Notes: generated from the sequence alone by a model not told the origin. Counted from the stretch's first letter, positions 8,840 to 17,294 are shown. The stretch: 64,000 nt of DNA from Treponema sp. CETP13 (GCA_001885315.1 MLPZ01000012.1:1-64000), one strand, 5' to 3'. Translations and numbers: made by a program.

Positions 8840-8864
8840 AACAGCTTCTACAAAAGAAGCTGTT
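8840..8864. terminator. Bidirectional intrinsic terminator
   Basis: AACAGCTTCT (8840-8849) and AGAAGCTGTT (8855-8864) form a perfect 10 bp stem with a 5-base loop, between two convergent genes. A T-rich run follows on the plus strand at 8874-8884. Confidence 0.75.
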
Positions 8865-8877
8865 GTAAGCAAAATTT

Positions 8878-9114
8878 TTATTTTATAAATTCAAGCAGTA
8901 ATAAAATGCTTTTTGCTTCATACCAATCTGCTAATGCATTGCCTTCTTCGTTATTTCGTACTCTATCCTCATATAACTCATATGCACGTTTTCTAATTCT
9001 ACCTTCATTTTCATGATTCCATGTTATAATTCTGTAGTATGCGGTGTTTTGTAAACGCGTATTCTGAGTAAGCAATTTATCAAATTCATTTTCTAATTTT
9101 TCATCTTCTGTCAT
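8878..9114 (-). CDS. DUF2934-like small protein
   Basis: A 78-residue protein. Its C-terminal half matches the DUF2934 pattern: RIRKRAYELYEDRV, an acidic/Gly turn, then ADWYEAKSIL. Relatives have the same Arg-Ala-Tyr-Glu-Leu and Asp-Trp-x-x-Ala spacing. AGAGGA precedes the ATG, and a minus-strand promoter (TTGCCA, 17 bases, TATCAT) lies at 9148-9176. The function of the family is unknown. Confidence 0.7.
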   Translation of the reverse strand: MTEDEKLENEFDKLLTQNTRLQNTAYYRIITWNHENEGRIRKRAYELYEDRVRNNEEGNALADWYEAKSILLLLEFIK

Positions 9115-9147
9115 TTTAATTTCCTCTTTCTAATTCTTATAGAAATT

Positions 9148-9176
9148 ATGATAAACTTTTTTGAAATTTCTGGCAA
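9148..9176 (-). promoter_or_regulatory. Promoter of the DUF2934 gene, second copy of the repeated promoter block
   Basis: On the minus strand TTGCCA (9171-9176) is 17 bases from TATCAT (9148-9153). The block aligns with the glycerate kinase promoter over about 80 bp, including the TTTGCAAGAAAAA element upstream. Confidence 0.6.
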
Positions 9177-9295
9177 GTTTCAACTTTTTTTTCTTGCAAA
9201 TCAATGTTTACAAATTGCTCAAATATGCAGAGCTTATAAAAGTATTTCTTCTGCTTTTTGACGAGCTATCTTTAGCATCTATATATCTTTTTATT

Positions 9296-9390
9296 GGGCA
9301 TACCCCTACTTTGTAGGGTCGGGCTATTCGCTCGTATTCCTCGGACGCAAGCGCCCTGTGGGATACCGCTGCTATCCCTTATGCAAAAAA
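9296..9390. repeat. Structured dispersed repeat, copy 2
   Basis: A 95 bp copy of the element at 8025-8116, with the CCCTAC-TTT-GTAGGG hairpin and the same ends. It lies directly upstream of the toxin-antitoxin promoter. Confidence 0.8.
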
Positions 9391-9439
9391 TACCAAATAT
9401 GATATATTACTTGACAAAAATACCAAATATGATATATTA
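9386..9439 (+). promoter_or_regulatory. Toxin-antitoxin promoter with duplicated operator
   Basis: A 24 bp sequence containing TACCAAATATGATATATTA occurs twice with a 30 bp period (9386-9409 and 9416-9439). Each copy holds an inverted repeat AATAT-GAT-ATATT. TTGACA (9411-9416) lies between them and TATATT (9433-9438) is 16 bases downstream, inside the second copy. This is the expected layout for antitoxin autorepression by a dimeric HTH protein. Confidence 0.65.
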
Positions 9440-9445
9440 ACTAAG

Positions 9446-9514
9446 ATGTATAAAGTAAATTTACTTGAACCTGCTAAAGAGTTGATAGATTCTCTTGATA
9501 CTAAAATGAAATAG
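9446..9514 (+). pseudogene. Remnant of a RelE/HigB-type toxin gene
   Basis: An ATG right after the promoter starts a 22-codon frame (MYKVNLLEPAKELI, then DSLDTKMK) typical of the N-terminus of ParE/RelE/HigB toxins, which are normally about 90-110 residues. It stops at TAG 9512-9514. The next bases in another frame read AKAIRIK, as in an intact toxin, and then the antitoxin begins. A frameshift plus a large deletion has removed the catalytic part. Confidence 0.68.
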
Positions 9515-9556
9515 CGAAAGCTATTCGTATTAAAAGAACATATATGGAGGAACAAC

Positions 9557-9847
9557 ATGAAATCGTATGATTATGACTCTTATAAAGAAAAGTTGCTCAG
9601 TGATCCTGCAACAAAAAAAGAATATGATACTATAGAGAATGATTTTTTATTAGCCGAAGAGATTATCCAGTATAGAAAAGACAAAAATTATACTCAAAAA
9701 GAACTAGCTCAAAAAATAGGTACGTCGCAGCCAGCAATAGCCCGCTTAGAATCCGGTAGTTATAATAAAGTGTCGTTAGGTTTTCTCAGGCGTGTAGCCA
9801 ATGCGCTCGATGCGGTACCAGAGATTCATCTAAAAAAAAGAACCTAA
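9557..9847 (+). CDS. HigA-like HTH antitoxin (Xre family)
   Basis: A 96-residue protein with a lambda-repressor-type helix-turn-helix at about residues 46-80 (YTQKELAQKIGTSQPAIARL, then LGFLRRVANAL). The N-terminal part is acidic, as in HigA antitoxins downstream of their toxin. GGAGG lies before the ATG. The toxin gene in front is a 22-codon remnant, so this antitoxin is orphaned here. It probably binds the duplicated operator at 9386-9439. It could also neutralise a toxin elsewhere. Confidence 0.88.
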   Translation: MKSYDYDSYKEKLLSDPATKKEYDTIENDFLLAEEIIQYRKDKNYTQKELAQKIGTSQPAIARLESGSYNKVSLGFLRRVANALDAVPEIHLKKRT

Positions 9848-10068
9848 TTCTTTAAGAATTATTATCTGATGTACAAAGAATATGTGTGATAGCTTTATTT
9901 TTGATGTATAAAGAGAGTAAGTGTTAATAAAGATATGTAGAAACCCATACGATAAACTTGTGTTTTATGTGTCTACTCTGTGAGCGTTTTCGTCAGTTGC
10001 AGTGATCTGGCTGACGGATTCTACTAGACCGTTACTAAGACTGGTTATTTGTGACAAATCTTTATTAT
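9848..10068. other. Gene-free stretch between antitoxin and MFS gene
   Basis: This AT-rich stretch contains one interrupted inverted repeat (CGTCAG at about 9991, CTGACG about 15 bases later) without a T run. I see no gene or promoter that I can support. Confidence 0.4.
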
Positions 10069-11226
10069 CTACTTTTGATTTAAGCTATCCTTTTTATTGG
10101 ATAGAATGATGGGCAATACTAACAGAGGAATTAATGATAAAAACACAAAACCCGCTTCTATTCCATGCCTTTCTGCTAGAATCCCCGATATGTAAATAAG
10201 AATTGACTGAACTACATTTCCGATCAGACTTTGTGTAGATAATAATCCAGATCTATTATGATTAGAAAATAAACTGTTCAATTTAAGCGTCTTTAGGTGA
10301 GTTGTGATGTTAAGCATAACGGAGTGGAATGTCATCAGTAATACGATTAGAATTGAATTATTACTCTTCGATAGGAAATATATTGATAATGACATAGTTG
10401 TAATCAGTATAATGGAATAAAGTTTAGGTACAGTACTTTTTTTTATCATTCGAACGAAGTAGCTTGATATAATATTAAATAAGAATATAACGGCATATAC
10501 TATACTGAAAAATTCAACTGATATTCCGCATTCAAGTAATTTTGGTTGTTGATAAACAAAAAGCGATGTAATCGCACTGGTCAAAACGGCATAAATAACC
10601 ATTGTGATAAAGACATTGGGAATTAGAATGGATTCCTTTATCCTACTCAAGTAGTCAGATACGGTAATCTTTTGTTTCCGTTCCTTATCTTTCTTAAGTG
10701 TAAGAGATAAGAGCATCTGTAATAAAGAATTTAACCCTGAAGCGATGAAGGGGATCACCGAGTATAGCGAGTATATTACAGGACCAATAATTTTTGTGAT
10801 GAAGCTTGAGATCTTTCTAAAAAGGCTCATATTAGAGATGATTCTTGAAAAATGAGCCTGATCCTCTGCATTATCATAGGCGATGGCAGAGTCAGTCCCA
10901 CTTATAAATGAGAAGGAAGCCCCCCAGAAGATGAAAGCAAATAGGAGAAATATGAACTCTGACCCTAAAATAAAGAAAAACATAGAAAGCAAAAATAGAA
11001 AGGCAGAGAGAGCCAGAGAATACTTCCTGTTTGTCATATCGGCAAATATCCCAGATGGAATTTCAAATATAAATCCGGTTATGTCTTTTGCAATATGAAG
11101 CAAGGCAATCTGTGAAAATCCCAAACCTTTATCAAGTAAATAAACGACATAGATCGGTGCAATGTAGTTACTACTTAACAAACTAATAGAATATAATTTT
11201 CGTATAGTATTATCTTTTTTAACCAT
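10069..11226 (-). CDS. Major facilitator superfamily transporter
   Basis: A 385-residue membrane protein with about 12 hydrophobic segments. The MFS loop 2-3 signature appears as GIFADMTNRKYSLALSA near residues 58-75, followed by GASFSFISGTDSAIAYD (TM4, resembling the motif of drug/peptide efflux members). No strong ribosome binding site is visible (AAAGAAAG only). It lies between toxin-antitoxin debris and a decayed gene, so it is probably part of the accessory region. The substrate is unknown; drug or metabolite efflux is the usual guess for this subfamily. Confidence 0.85.
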   Translation of the reverse strand: MVKKDNTIRKLYSISLLSSNYIAPIYVVYLLDKGLGFSQIALLHIAKDITGFIFEIPSGIFADMTNRKYSLALSAFLFLLSMFFFILGSEFIFLLFAFIFWGASFSFISGTDSAIAYDNAEDQAHFSRIISNMSLFRKISSFITKIIGPVIYSLYSVIPFIASGLNSLLQMLLSLTLKKDKERKQKITVSDYLSRIKESILIPNVFITMVIYAVLTSAITSLFVYQQPKLLECGISVEFFSIVYAVIFLFNIISSYFVRMIKKSTVPKLYSIILITTMSLSIYFLSKSNNSILIVLLMTFHSVMLNITTHLKTLKLNSLFSNHNRSGLLSTQSLIGNVVQSILIYISGILAERHGIEAGFVFLSLIPLLVLPIILSNKKDSLNQK

Positions 11227-11286
11227 CTTTCTTTATTAAACCACGATAAGCTGCGACTCTGCAACTACAAAAACTAAAAGAACATT

Positions 11287-11621
11287 TTATAGCTTTGTGG
11301 CTTGAGTAACAAGATTGTCATTTCCGGTGCACAATTGCTTGTAGGAAGTATCGTATGCATTTTTAGATTTATCTATATACTTACAAATATTGTATGCAAA
11401 ATTCCATAGCTCTGGATCACTTTGAAGAGCCGCTATAAAAGCATTTAATGAAACTTTTGAATCTATTGTGTTTTAGAATTCCCTTTTAATGCATTTGTTA
11501 AATTTTTAGCATCTTCACTGATAGTTTTATTTAAATCGGCTAAATCTTTAACTCTTTCAGATAACGAAAAACGCTCTTTTAATTCTTTATCAGTCGGCTG
11601 AAATTTTTTGTTTTCAAAAAT
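11287..11621 (-). pseudogene. Decayed gene for a helical protein of unknown function
   Basis: Two overlapping minus-strand frames read as one helical protein interrupted by a frameshift near 11470. The 5' part is KELKERFSLSERVKDLADLN and continues to GNSKTQ-stop. The 3' part is DSKVSLNAFIAALQSDPELW and continues to a stop at 11287. The 5' end is closed by a stop at about 11622-11624 with no start codon. The composition looks coding. I do not recognise the family. Confidence 0.5.
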
Positions 11622-11665
11622 CTATATCATTTGAACTTGAATCGTACTTTTTTTATATATTTTAT

Positions 11666-11774
11666 AAAGAAATTTGTGTAACGGAATTTGTGGTGCTATA
11701 CTACACCTAAAGGGAAATGTATTAGAAAATAAGGACAATCAAAAATTATCTGTTGGTTTCAATTATATCAAATC
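11666..11774 (+). repeat. Promoter/leader repeat, copy A (upstream of hsdRMS)
   Basis: This ~110 bp block is closely similar to 17552-17666. Shared parts are ACGGAATTTGTGGTG at 11680, a TATACT/TATAAT box, AATGTATTA, and a 31-base identical run that includes ATTATCTGTTGGTTTCAATT. The copies precede the type I restriction operon and the McrBC operon in the same orientation. Confidence 0.8.
11674..11702 (+). promoter_or_regulatory. Promoter in leader copy A
   Basis: TTGTGT (11674-11679) is 17 bases from TATACT (11697-11702), with an extended -10 (TGC before the box). The corresponding promoter in copy B is at 17563-17591. Confidence 0.6.
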
Positions 11775-11812
11775 AAGTTGTTATGTAATGACTAAAACAC
11801 AGTTTTTGGAGG

Positions 11813-11835
11813 GTGTGTTGACACACACTTTTTTT
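11813..11835 (+). terminator. Intrinsic terminator between leader A and hsdR
   Basis: GTGTGT-TGAC-ACACAC (11813-11828) is followed by seven T residues. It would end a transcript of about 125 nt starting near 11709, before hsdR. The hairpin also contains TTGACA with TACATA 17 bases later, so the same DNA might be read as a promoter instead. Confidence 0.6.
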
Positions 11836-11896
11836 GTCTTTACATAATGGAATTTCTCATTTTAATGAGGTTTTCTTTATTTTTTATAGAATATTC

Positions 11897-11905
11897 TGTT
11901 ATAAT
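11897..11905 (+). promoter_or_regulatory. Extended -10 promoter for hsdR
   Basis: TGTTATAAT (11897-11905) is a consensus extended -10, about 55 bases before the hsdR start. The -35 is weak. This would express hsdR independently of the terminator upstream. Confidence 0.5.
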
Positions 11906-11965
11906 GCAAATAACTTTATTTTACATATGGGAGCATATTTAGATTGATTGAAAGGGGCTGTTATC

Positions 11966-14338
11966 ATGGGGAAAAAACATCTATCTGAAGAGGATATTAA
12001 AGCGAGATATATTACACCTGCTATTACTGATGCAGGCTGGGATATAAAAAAGCAAATTCGCCTAGAATATGCTTTTACAGCAGGACGTATTATTCTTCGT
12101 GGAAACATTACAGCAAGAGGTAAAAAGAAACGAGCAGATTATGTTCTTTTTTATAAAAGTAATTTTCCTTTAGCTGTTGTTGAGGCAAAGGATAATAACC
12201 ACACTGTTGGTGCTGGTTTGCAGCAGGCCATTACTTATGCCAAAGCATTAGATATCAATTATGTGTATGCATCTAATGGAGATGGCTTTATTGAGCAAAA
12301 TCTTATTACAGCGGAAGTTACAAAATTAAAATTAGAAGACTTTCCTTCACCAGAGATACTTTATAAGCGATATTTAAAAGATAAAGGTATTACAATAAAT
12401 GAAGAAAAAGCCATTCTAGAGCCTTATTACTATGGGCACAATTATAAAACACCAAGATATTATCAGCGTATTGCTATTAACCGAACAGTATCTGCTGTTG
12501 CAAAGGGGCAAAGTCGTGTGCTTTTAGTTAGTGCTACGGGGACAGGTAAAACCTTTATGACTTTTCAGATTATATATAGATTATGGAAAGCCGGCATCAA
12601 GAAAAAGATATTATTCTTAGTAGATAGAAATGTTTTAATTGATCAGACCATCTCAGGAGACTTTAAGCCTTTCGGTGGTAAAATGACAAAAGTAAAAAAT
12701 AAAAAACTAGACAGTTCTTATGAAATTTATTTAGCTTTGTATCAACAACTAACAGGGGATGAAGGGGAGGAAACATTCCTTCAATTTAAACCAAATTTCT
12801 TCGATTTGGTGGTTATTGATGAATGCCATAGGGGAAGTGCTAAAGAAGAATCTGCATGGAGAAAGGTTTTAGATTATTTTTCATCTGCTACCCATATTGG
12901 CTGTACTGCAACGCCAATAGAGACAAAAGAGGCATCTAGTTTAACCTATTTTGGGGAACCTATTTATGAGTATTCCTTAAAACAAGGAATTAATGATGGT
13001 TTTTTAGCTCCTTATAAAGTCATTCGAATTGGACTTGATAAAGATTTAGAGGGGTATAGACCGGAAGCTGGCAAGGTTGATAAAAACGGCTATGAGATAG
13101 AAGATAGAGAATATAATGTTAAAGACTACGATAGAACTTTGGTAATAGATGATAGAACAAGGGTTGTTGCATCTAAAATCACCGAATTTTTAAAAAACAC
13201 AGACCGGTTTAGTAAAACCATTGTATTTTGTGTAGATATAGAACACGCAGAAAGAATGAGGCAAGCTTTAATTAATGCAAATAAAGATTTGTACGCAAAA
13301 AATGATAAATACATTATGCGTATTACAGGGGATAATGATGAAGGTAAAGCCCAATTAGAAAACTTTATAGATGAAGAAAGTACATATCCGGTTATTGCTG
13401 TAACAAGTAAATTAATGACTACTGGTGTAGATGCAAAAATGTGTAAGTTGATTGTATTGGAAAACAACATCAATAGTATGACTGAATTTAAACAGATTAT
13501 TGGTCGTGGTACAAGATTACTTGAAGAATATGGCAAAACATACTTTACCATTATGGATTTTCGCAATGCCAGTAGATTATTTGCTGATCCAGCTTTTGAT
13601 GGAAAGCCAGAGGTTGTAATTGACCTTGGAGGAGATGATCCAGTAGCAGATCCGATACCTGACCCACAAGAAGAAGATGATAATTATGATGATTTCCCTT
13701 ATGGTTTTAGAGATATTGATGGAGATTATGGCGTTGGAGCCGATGATGGATTCGATGATGAGGGTGATGATAAGCCTAAAAAATATTATGTAGGAGATGT
13801 ACTGGTAAAAGTATTATCTGAAAGGGTTCAATATGTGGATAAGGATGGAAAGCTCATTACAGAAAGTCTTATAGATTATACCAAGAAAAATATTCTACAA
13901 CAATATGCAAGGTTAGATGATTTCTTGCAAACATGGACTAATGCAGAGAAAAAACAGGCTATTATTGATGAATTGCAAGATGATGGTGTTCTTTTAGATG
14001 CTGTAAGAGAAGAACTTGGGAAAACAGAGCTAGATGATTTTGACTTGATTTGTCACTTAGCTTATGACAAACCTCCGCTTACTAAAAAAGAGAGAGCTAA
14101 TCATGTTAAAAAGCGCCATTACTTATATAAATATTCTGAAGTAGCCCAGCAAGTTCTAGAAGCATTGTTGGATAAATATGCCAATGAAGGTATTACAGAA
14201 ATAGAAGAAACTAAAGTGTTGCAACTGAAAGAGTTTTCCAAATTTGGTAGTCCTATGAAAATAGTAAAGTTTTTTGGTGGCAAAAGAGCATATCAAAAGG
14301 CAGTTCAAGAATTAGAAAATGAAATTTATTCCGCTTAA
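11966..14338 (+). CDS. hsdR: Type I restriction enzyme, R (endonuclease/translocase) subunit
   Basis: A 790-residue HsdR. The N-terminal PD-(D/E)xK nuclease has RADYVLF near residue 55 and VVEAK near 72. The SF2 helicase core has Walker A SATGTGKT near 190, motif II IDECHRG near 284, motif III CTATP and motif VI IIGRGTRLLEEYG near 511. A TTG start exists at 11948, but ATG 11966 has AGGGG 8 bases upstream and begins in the conserved sequence. It is followed by hsdM (36 bp gap) and hsdS. An acidic linker near residues 555-610 separates the motor from the C-terminal HsdM-contact region. Confidence 0.94.
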   Translation: MGKKHLSEEDIKARYITPAITDAGWDIKKQIRLEYAFTAGRIILRGNITARGKKKRADYVLFYKSNFPLAVVEAKDNNHTVGAGLQQAITYAKALDINYVYASNGDGFIEQNLITAEVTKLKLEDFPSPEILYKRYLKDKGITINEEKAILEPYYYGHNYKTPRYYQRIAINRTVSAVAKGQSRVLLVSATGTGKTFMTFQIIYRLWKAGIKKKILFLVDRNVLIDQTISGDFKPFGGKMTKVKNKKLDSSYEIYLALYQQLTGDEGEETFLQFKPNFFDLVVIDECHRGSAKEESAWRKVLDYFSSATHIGCTATPIETKEASSLTYFGEPIYEYSLKQGINDGFLAPYKVIRIGLDKDLEGYRPEAGKVDKNGYEIEDREYNVKDYDRTLVIDDRTRVVASKITEFLKNTDRFSKTIVFCVDIEHAERMRQALINANKDLYAKNDKYIMRITGDNDEGKAQLENFIDEESTYPVIAVTSKLMTTGVDAKMCKLIVLENNINSMTEFKQIIGRGTRLLEEYGKTYFTIMDFRNASRLFADPAFDGKPEVVIDLGGDDPVADPIPDPQEEDDNYDDFPYGFRDIDGDYGVGADDGFDDEGDDKPKKYYVGDVLVKVLSERVQYVDKDGKLITESLIDYTKKNILQQYARLDDFLQTWTNAEKKQAIIDELQDDGVLLDAVREELGKTELDDFDLICHLAYDKPPLTKKERANHVKKRHYLYKYSEVAQQVLEALLDKYANEGITEIEETKVLQLKEFSKFGSPMKIVKFFGGKRAYQKAVQELENEIYSA

Positions 14339-14374
14339 ATAAAATAATCATAAAAGAAAAGGTAGATAATACAG

Positions 14375-15844
14375 ATGGCAATTAGAAATTTTGTAAAAAG
14401 AATTCAAGATGTAATGCGAAATGATGCAGGTGTTAATGGAGATGCCCAAAGAATTGAGCAAATTGTCTGGATTCTATTTCTTAAAATATATGATGCAAAA
14501 GAAGAAGCATGGGAACTATATGACGATAACTATACATCTATTATTCCAGAAGGATTAAAATGGAGAGATTGGGCAGTTGATTTAAAAGATGGTGAAGCGT
14601 TAACAGGTGATTCCCTTCTTGATTTTGTTAACATCACACTTTTTCCTACACTAAAAAATTTAGAGATTGATGAAGAAACTCCGATGAATCAAGTCATTGT
14701 TAAATATGCTTTTGAAGATGCTAACAACTATCAAAAGGATGGGGTGTTGCTACGTCAAGTCATTAATATTATTGATGAAATTGATTTTACTGAATATAAG
14801 GAACGTCATGAATTTGGTAATATCTATGAATCCTTCTTAAAGGATTTGCAAAGTGCAGGGAATGCAGGAGAATTCTATACACCGAGAGCTGTGACAGATT
14901 TTATGGTAGAGGTAATAAAACCTAAACTTGGAGACAGAATTGCCGACTTTGCCTGTGGTACTGGTGGTTTTTTAGTATCTGCTTTAAATGCCCTTGATAA
15001 ACAGGTTGGTAATTCCTTAGAAAATAGAGAAATATACAATAAGTCAGTATATGGTATTGAGAAAAAAGCATTACCTCATATGCTGTGTGTGACTAATATG
15101 TTGATTCATGATATAGATGACCCTAATATAATTCATGGTAATTCACTAGAAACGGATTATAAAGAACTAAGAAAAATGGAACCATTTGATGTGATTATTA
15201 TGAATCCACCGTATGGGGGTAGTGAAAAAGATAGTGTTAAGGTTAATTTCCCTGCAGAGCTAAGAAGTTCTGAAACCGCAGACCTTTTTATGAATGTTAT
15301 CATGTATCGATTAAAGAAAAAGGGAAGATGTGGTGTTATTATTCCAGACGGTTTCTTATTTGGAACAGATAATGCGAAATTAAATATTAAAAAGAAACTA
15401 TTTAGTGAATTTAATGTACATACGGTGATTAGATTACCACACAGTGTATTTGCACCGTACACCTCTATTAGAACGAATATAATATTTTTTGATAATACAG
15501 AACCAACCAAAGAAACATGGTTTTATCGTGTTGATATGCCAGAAGGTTATAAAAACTTCTCTAAAACAAGACCAATGAAACTAGAGCATTTTAATGAGAC
15601 AATGGCATGGTGGGAAAATAGAGAAGAAATTGAAGTGGGTGGTTTCCCAAAAGCTAAGAAATATTCAATAAGTGAAATTGAAGAAAATAATTATAATATA
15701 GATTTATGTGGATTTCCTCATGAAGAAGAAGTGATTTTAGAGCCTATGGATTTAATACAGAAGTATCAAGAAAAAAGAGCTTCCCTAAATGATGAAATCG
15801 ACCATGTTTTAGAACAGATTACTTCTATGCTTGGTGGTAATTAA
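14375..15844 (+). CDS. hsdM: Type I restriction-modification system, M (N6-adenine methyltransferase) subunit
   Basis: A 489-residue HsdM. The HsdM N-terminal bundle precedes the SAM-binding motif I (DFACGTGGF, residues 191-199) and the catalytic motif IV NPPYGG (from residue 277). EFYTPRAVTDFM precedes motif I, as in all HsdM proteins. It methylates adenine at the target recognised by HsdS. It ends 1 base before the hsdS ATG, so translation is probably coupled. Length and motifs are normal and nothing suggests inactivity. Confidence 0.96.
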   Translation: MAIRNFVKRIQDVMRNDAGVNGDAQRIEQIVWILFLKIYDAKEEAWELYDDNYTSIIPEGLKWRDWAVDLKDGEALTGDSLLDFVNITLFPTLKNLEIDEETPMNQVIVKYAFEDANNYQKDGVLLRQVINIIDEIDFTEYKERHEFGNIYESFLKDLQSAGNAGEFYTPRAVTDFMVEVIKPKLGDRIADFACGTGGFLVSALNALDKQVGNSLENREIYNKSVYGIEKKALPHMLCVTNMLIHDIDDPNIIHGNSLETDYKELRKMEPFDVIIMNPPYGGSEKDSVKVNFPAELRSSETADLFMNVIMYRLKKKGRCGVIIPDGFLFGTDNAKLNIKKKLFSEFNVHTVIRLPHSVFAPYTSIRTNIIFFDNTEPTKETWFYRVDMPEGYKNFSKTRPMKLEHFNETMAWWENREEIEVGGFPKAKKYSISEIEENNYNIDLCGFPHEEEVILEPMDLIQKYQEKRASLNDEIDHVLEQITSMLGGN

Positions 15845-15845
15845 G

Positions 15846-17294
15846 ATGACAGGACAAGATTTAAAAAACAGTATTCTTCAATTAGCCATACAAGGGAAAT
15901 TGGTGGAGCAGAGAGAAGAAGAGGGAACTGCGAAAGAATTGCTGGAGAAAATTAAGGCTGCAAAAGAACAGTTGATAGAAGAGAAGAAGATTAAGAGACA
16001 AAAGGAACTACCAGAGATTACAGAAGATAAGATTCCATTTGAAATTCCAGAGAGTTGGGAATGGACTCGAATCTCAAATATAGCTGATATGTATACGGGA
16101 AAAAGTATTCCTAAAAGTGTAAAAGAAAATAAGTATTCAAAAGTAATTGAAGGATACGATTATATTGGAACAAAAGATGTAGGTTTTGATCATACAGTAG
16201 ATTATTGTAATGGAATAAAAATTCCCTTTGAAGAGGATAAATTTAGAAATTCTTACAAAAATTCAATATTGATGTGTATTGAAGGTGGAAGTGCAGGTAG
16301 AAAAATAGGGATATTAGATAAGACAGTATGTTTTGGCAATAAATTGTGTTCTTTTAATCTTATTTATGGAGAACCTAGATTTTTATATTACTATTTACAA
16401 AACCCTATGTTTTTTTTAGCTTTTAGAGATGAAATGGCTGGTATCATTGGTGGTGTTAGTATAACTAAACTTAAAAGTATTGTTATTCCCCTCCCTCCAC
16501 TCGAAGAACAAAAGCGTATTGTAGCAAAGATAGAAGAGCTTATGCCTTATGTGGAGAAATACGATAAAGCCAACACAGAAGTTGAGGCGCTGAATAAGAA
16601 GTTCCCAGAGGATATGCAAAAATCTATTTTACAATATGCTATCCAAGGCAAGCTGGTTGAGCAGCTAGAAGAAGAAGGGACTGCTGAAGAACTTTATAAA
16701 CAGATTCAAGAAGAAAAAGCTAGGTTGATTAAGGAAGGCAAGATTAAAAAGCCAAAAAAACTACCAGAGATTACAGAGGATGAGATTCCATTTGAAATTC
16801 CGGAGAATTGGAAATGGGTTAGGTTGGGAGAAGTGTTTCACATAATTATGGGGCAATCACCAAAAGGTTCTAATGTTTTTGAGGACAATGAAGGGATAGA
16901 GTTTCACCAAGGTAAAGTCTTTTTTGGTGCTGATTATCTTAAAGGATCTAATAAATCAACAAATAAGCCTACAAAAATAGTTGAACCTAATACAGTACTG
17001 CTATGTGTGAGAGCACCTGTAGGTATAGTGAATATAACAAAAAGAAAAATATGTATAGGTAGAGGTTTATGTGGAATAAATACGTTAGCAGATATGGATG
17101 AAAGATTTGTACTATTTATTCTAAGAGCATTTAAGAATGATTTTATAAAAAAAGCGACGGGTACAACCTTTGTTGCTGTCACAGGAGAGGTAGTTAAAAA
17201 TCAGTTATTTCCTCTCCCACCACTCGCAGAACAAAAACGTATTGTAGCTAAGATAGAAGAACTACTACCTTATACCAAACAACTAGTGAAGTAG
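15846..17294 (+). CDS. hsdS: Type I restriction-modification system, S (specificity) subunit
   Basis: A 482-residue HsdS with two target recognition domains in tandem. Each half has a central conserved helix (ILQLAIQGKLVEQ near residue 12 and ILQYAIQGKLVEQ near 262), a TRD entry segment (PEITEDKIPFEIPESWEW, then PEITEDEIPFEIPENWKW) and an exit segment ending PLPPLEEQKRIVAKIEE or PLPPLAEQKRIVAKIEE. GGTGG precedes ATG 15846, just after the hsdM stop. The longer frame from 15831 would overlap hsdM. The near-identical internal DNA repeats make domain shuffling possible. Confidence 0.94.
   Translation: MTGQDLKNSILQLAIQGKLVEQREEEGTAKELLEKIKAAKEQLIEEKKIKRQKELPEITEDKIPFEIPESWEWTRISNIADMYTGKSIPKSVKENKYSKVIEGYDYIGTKDVGFDHTVDYCNGIKIPFEEDKFRNSYKNSILMCIEGGSAGRKIGILDKTVCFGNKLCSFNLIYGEPRFLYYYLQNPMFFLAFRDEMAGIIGGVSITKLKSIVIPLPPLEEQKRIVAKIEELMPYVEKYDKANTEVEALNKKFPEDMQKSILQYAIQGKLVEQLEEEGTAEELYKQIQEEKARLIKEGKIKKPKKLPEITEDEIPFEIPENWKWVRLGEVFHIIMGQSPKGSNVFEDNEGIEFHQGKVFFGADYLKGSNKSTNKPTKIVEPNTVLLCVRAPVGIVNITKRKICIGRGLCGINTLADMDERFVLFILRAFKNDFIKKATGTTFVAVTGEVVKNQLFPLPPLAEQKRIVAKIEELLPYTKQLVK
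16008..16065 (+). repeat. Internal hsdS repeat, first copy
   Basis: This 58 bp block is about 90% identical to 16761-16818. It flanks the entry to target recognition domain 1. A second pair lies near 16490-16540 and 17214-17263 at the exits. Confidence 0.8.
16761..16818 (+). repeat. Internal hsdS repeat, second copy
   Basis: The direct repeat partner of 16008-16065, at the entry of target recognition domain 2. Confidence 0.8.

Noticed and set aside
11730-11774. Possible CRISPR repeat because of GGTTTCAATTATA in the leader blocks
   Set aside because: Only two dispersed copies, no spaced array, and no cas genes in the window.
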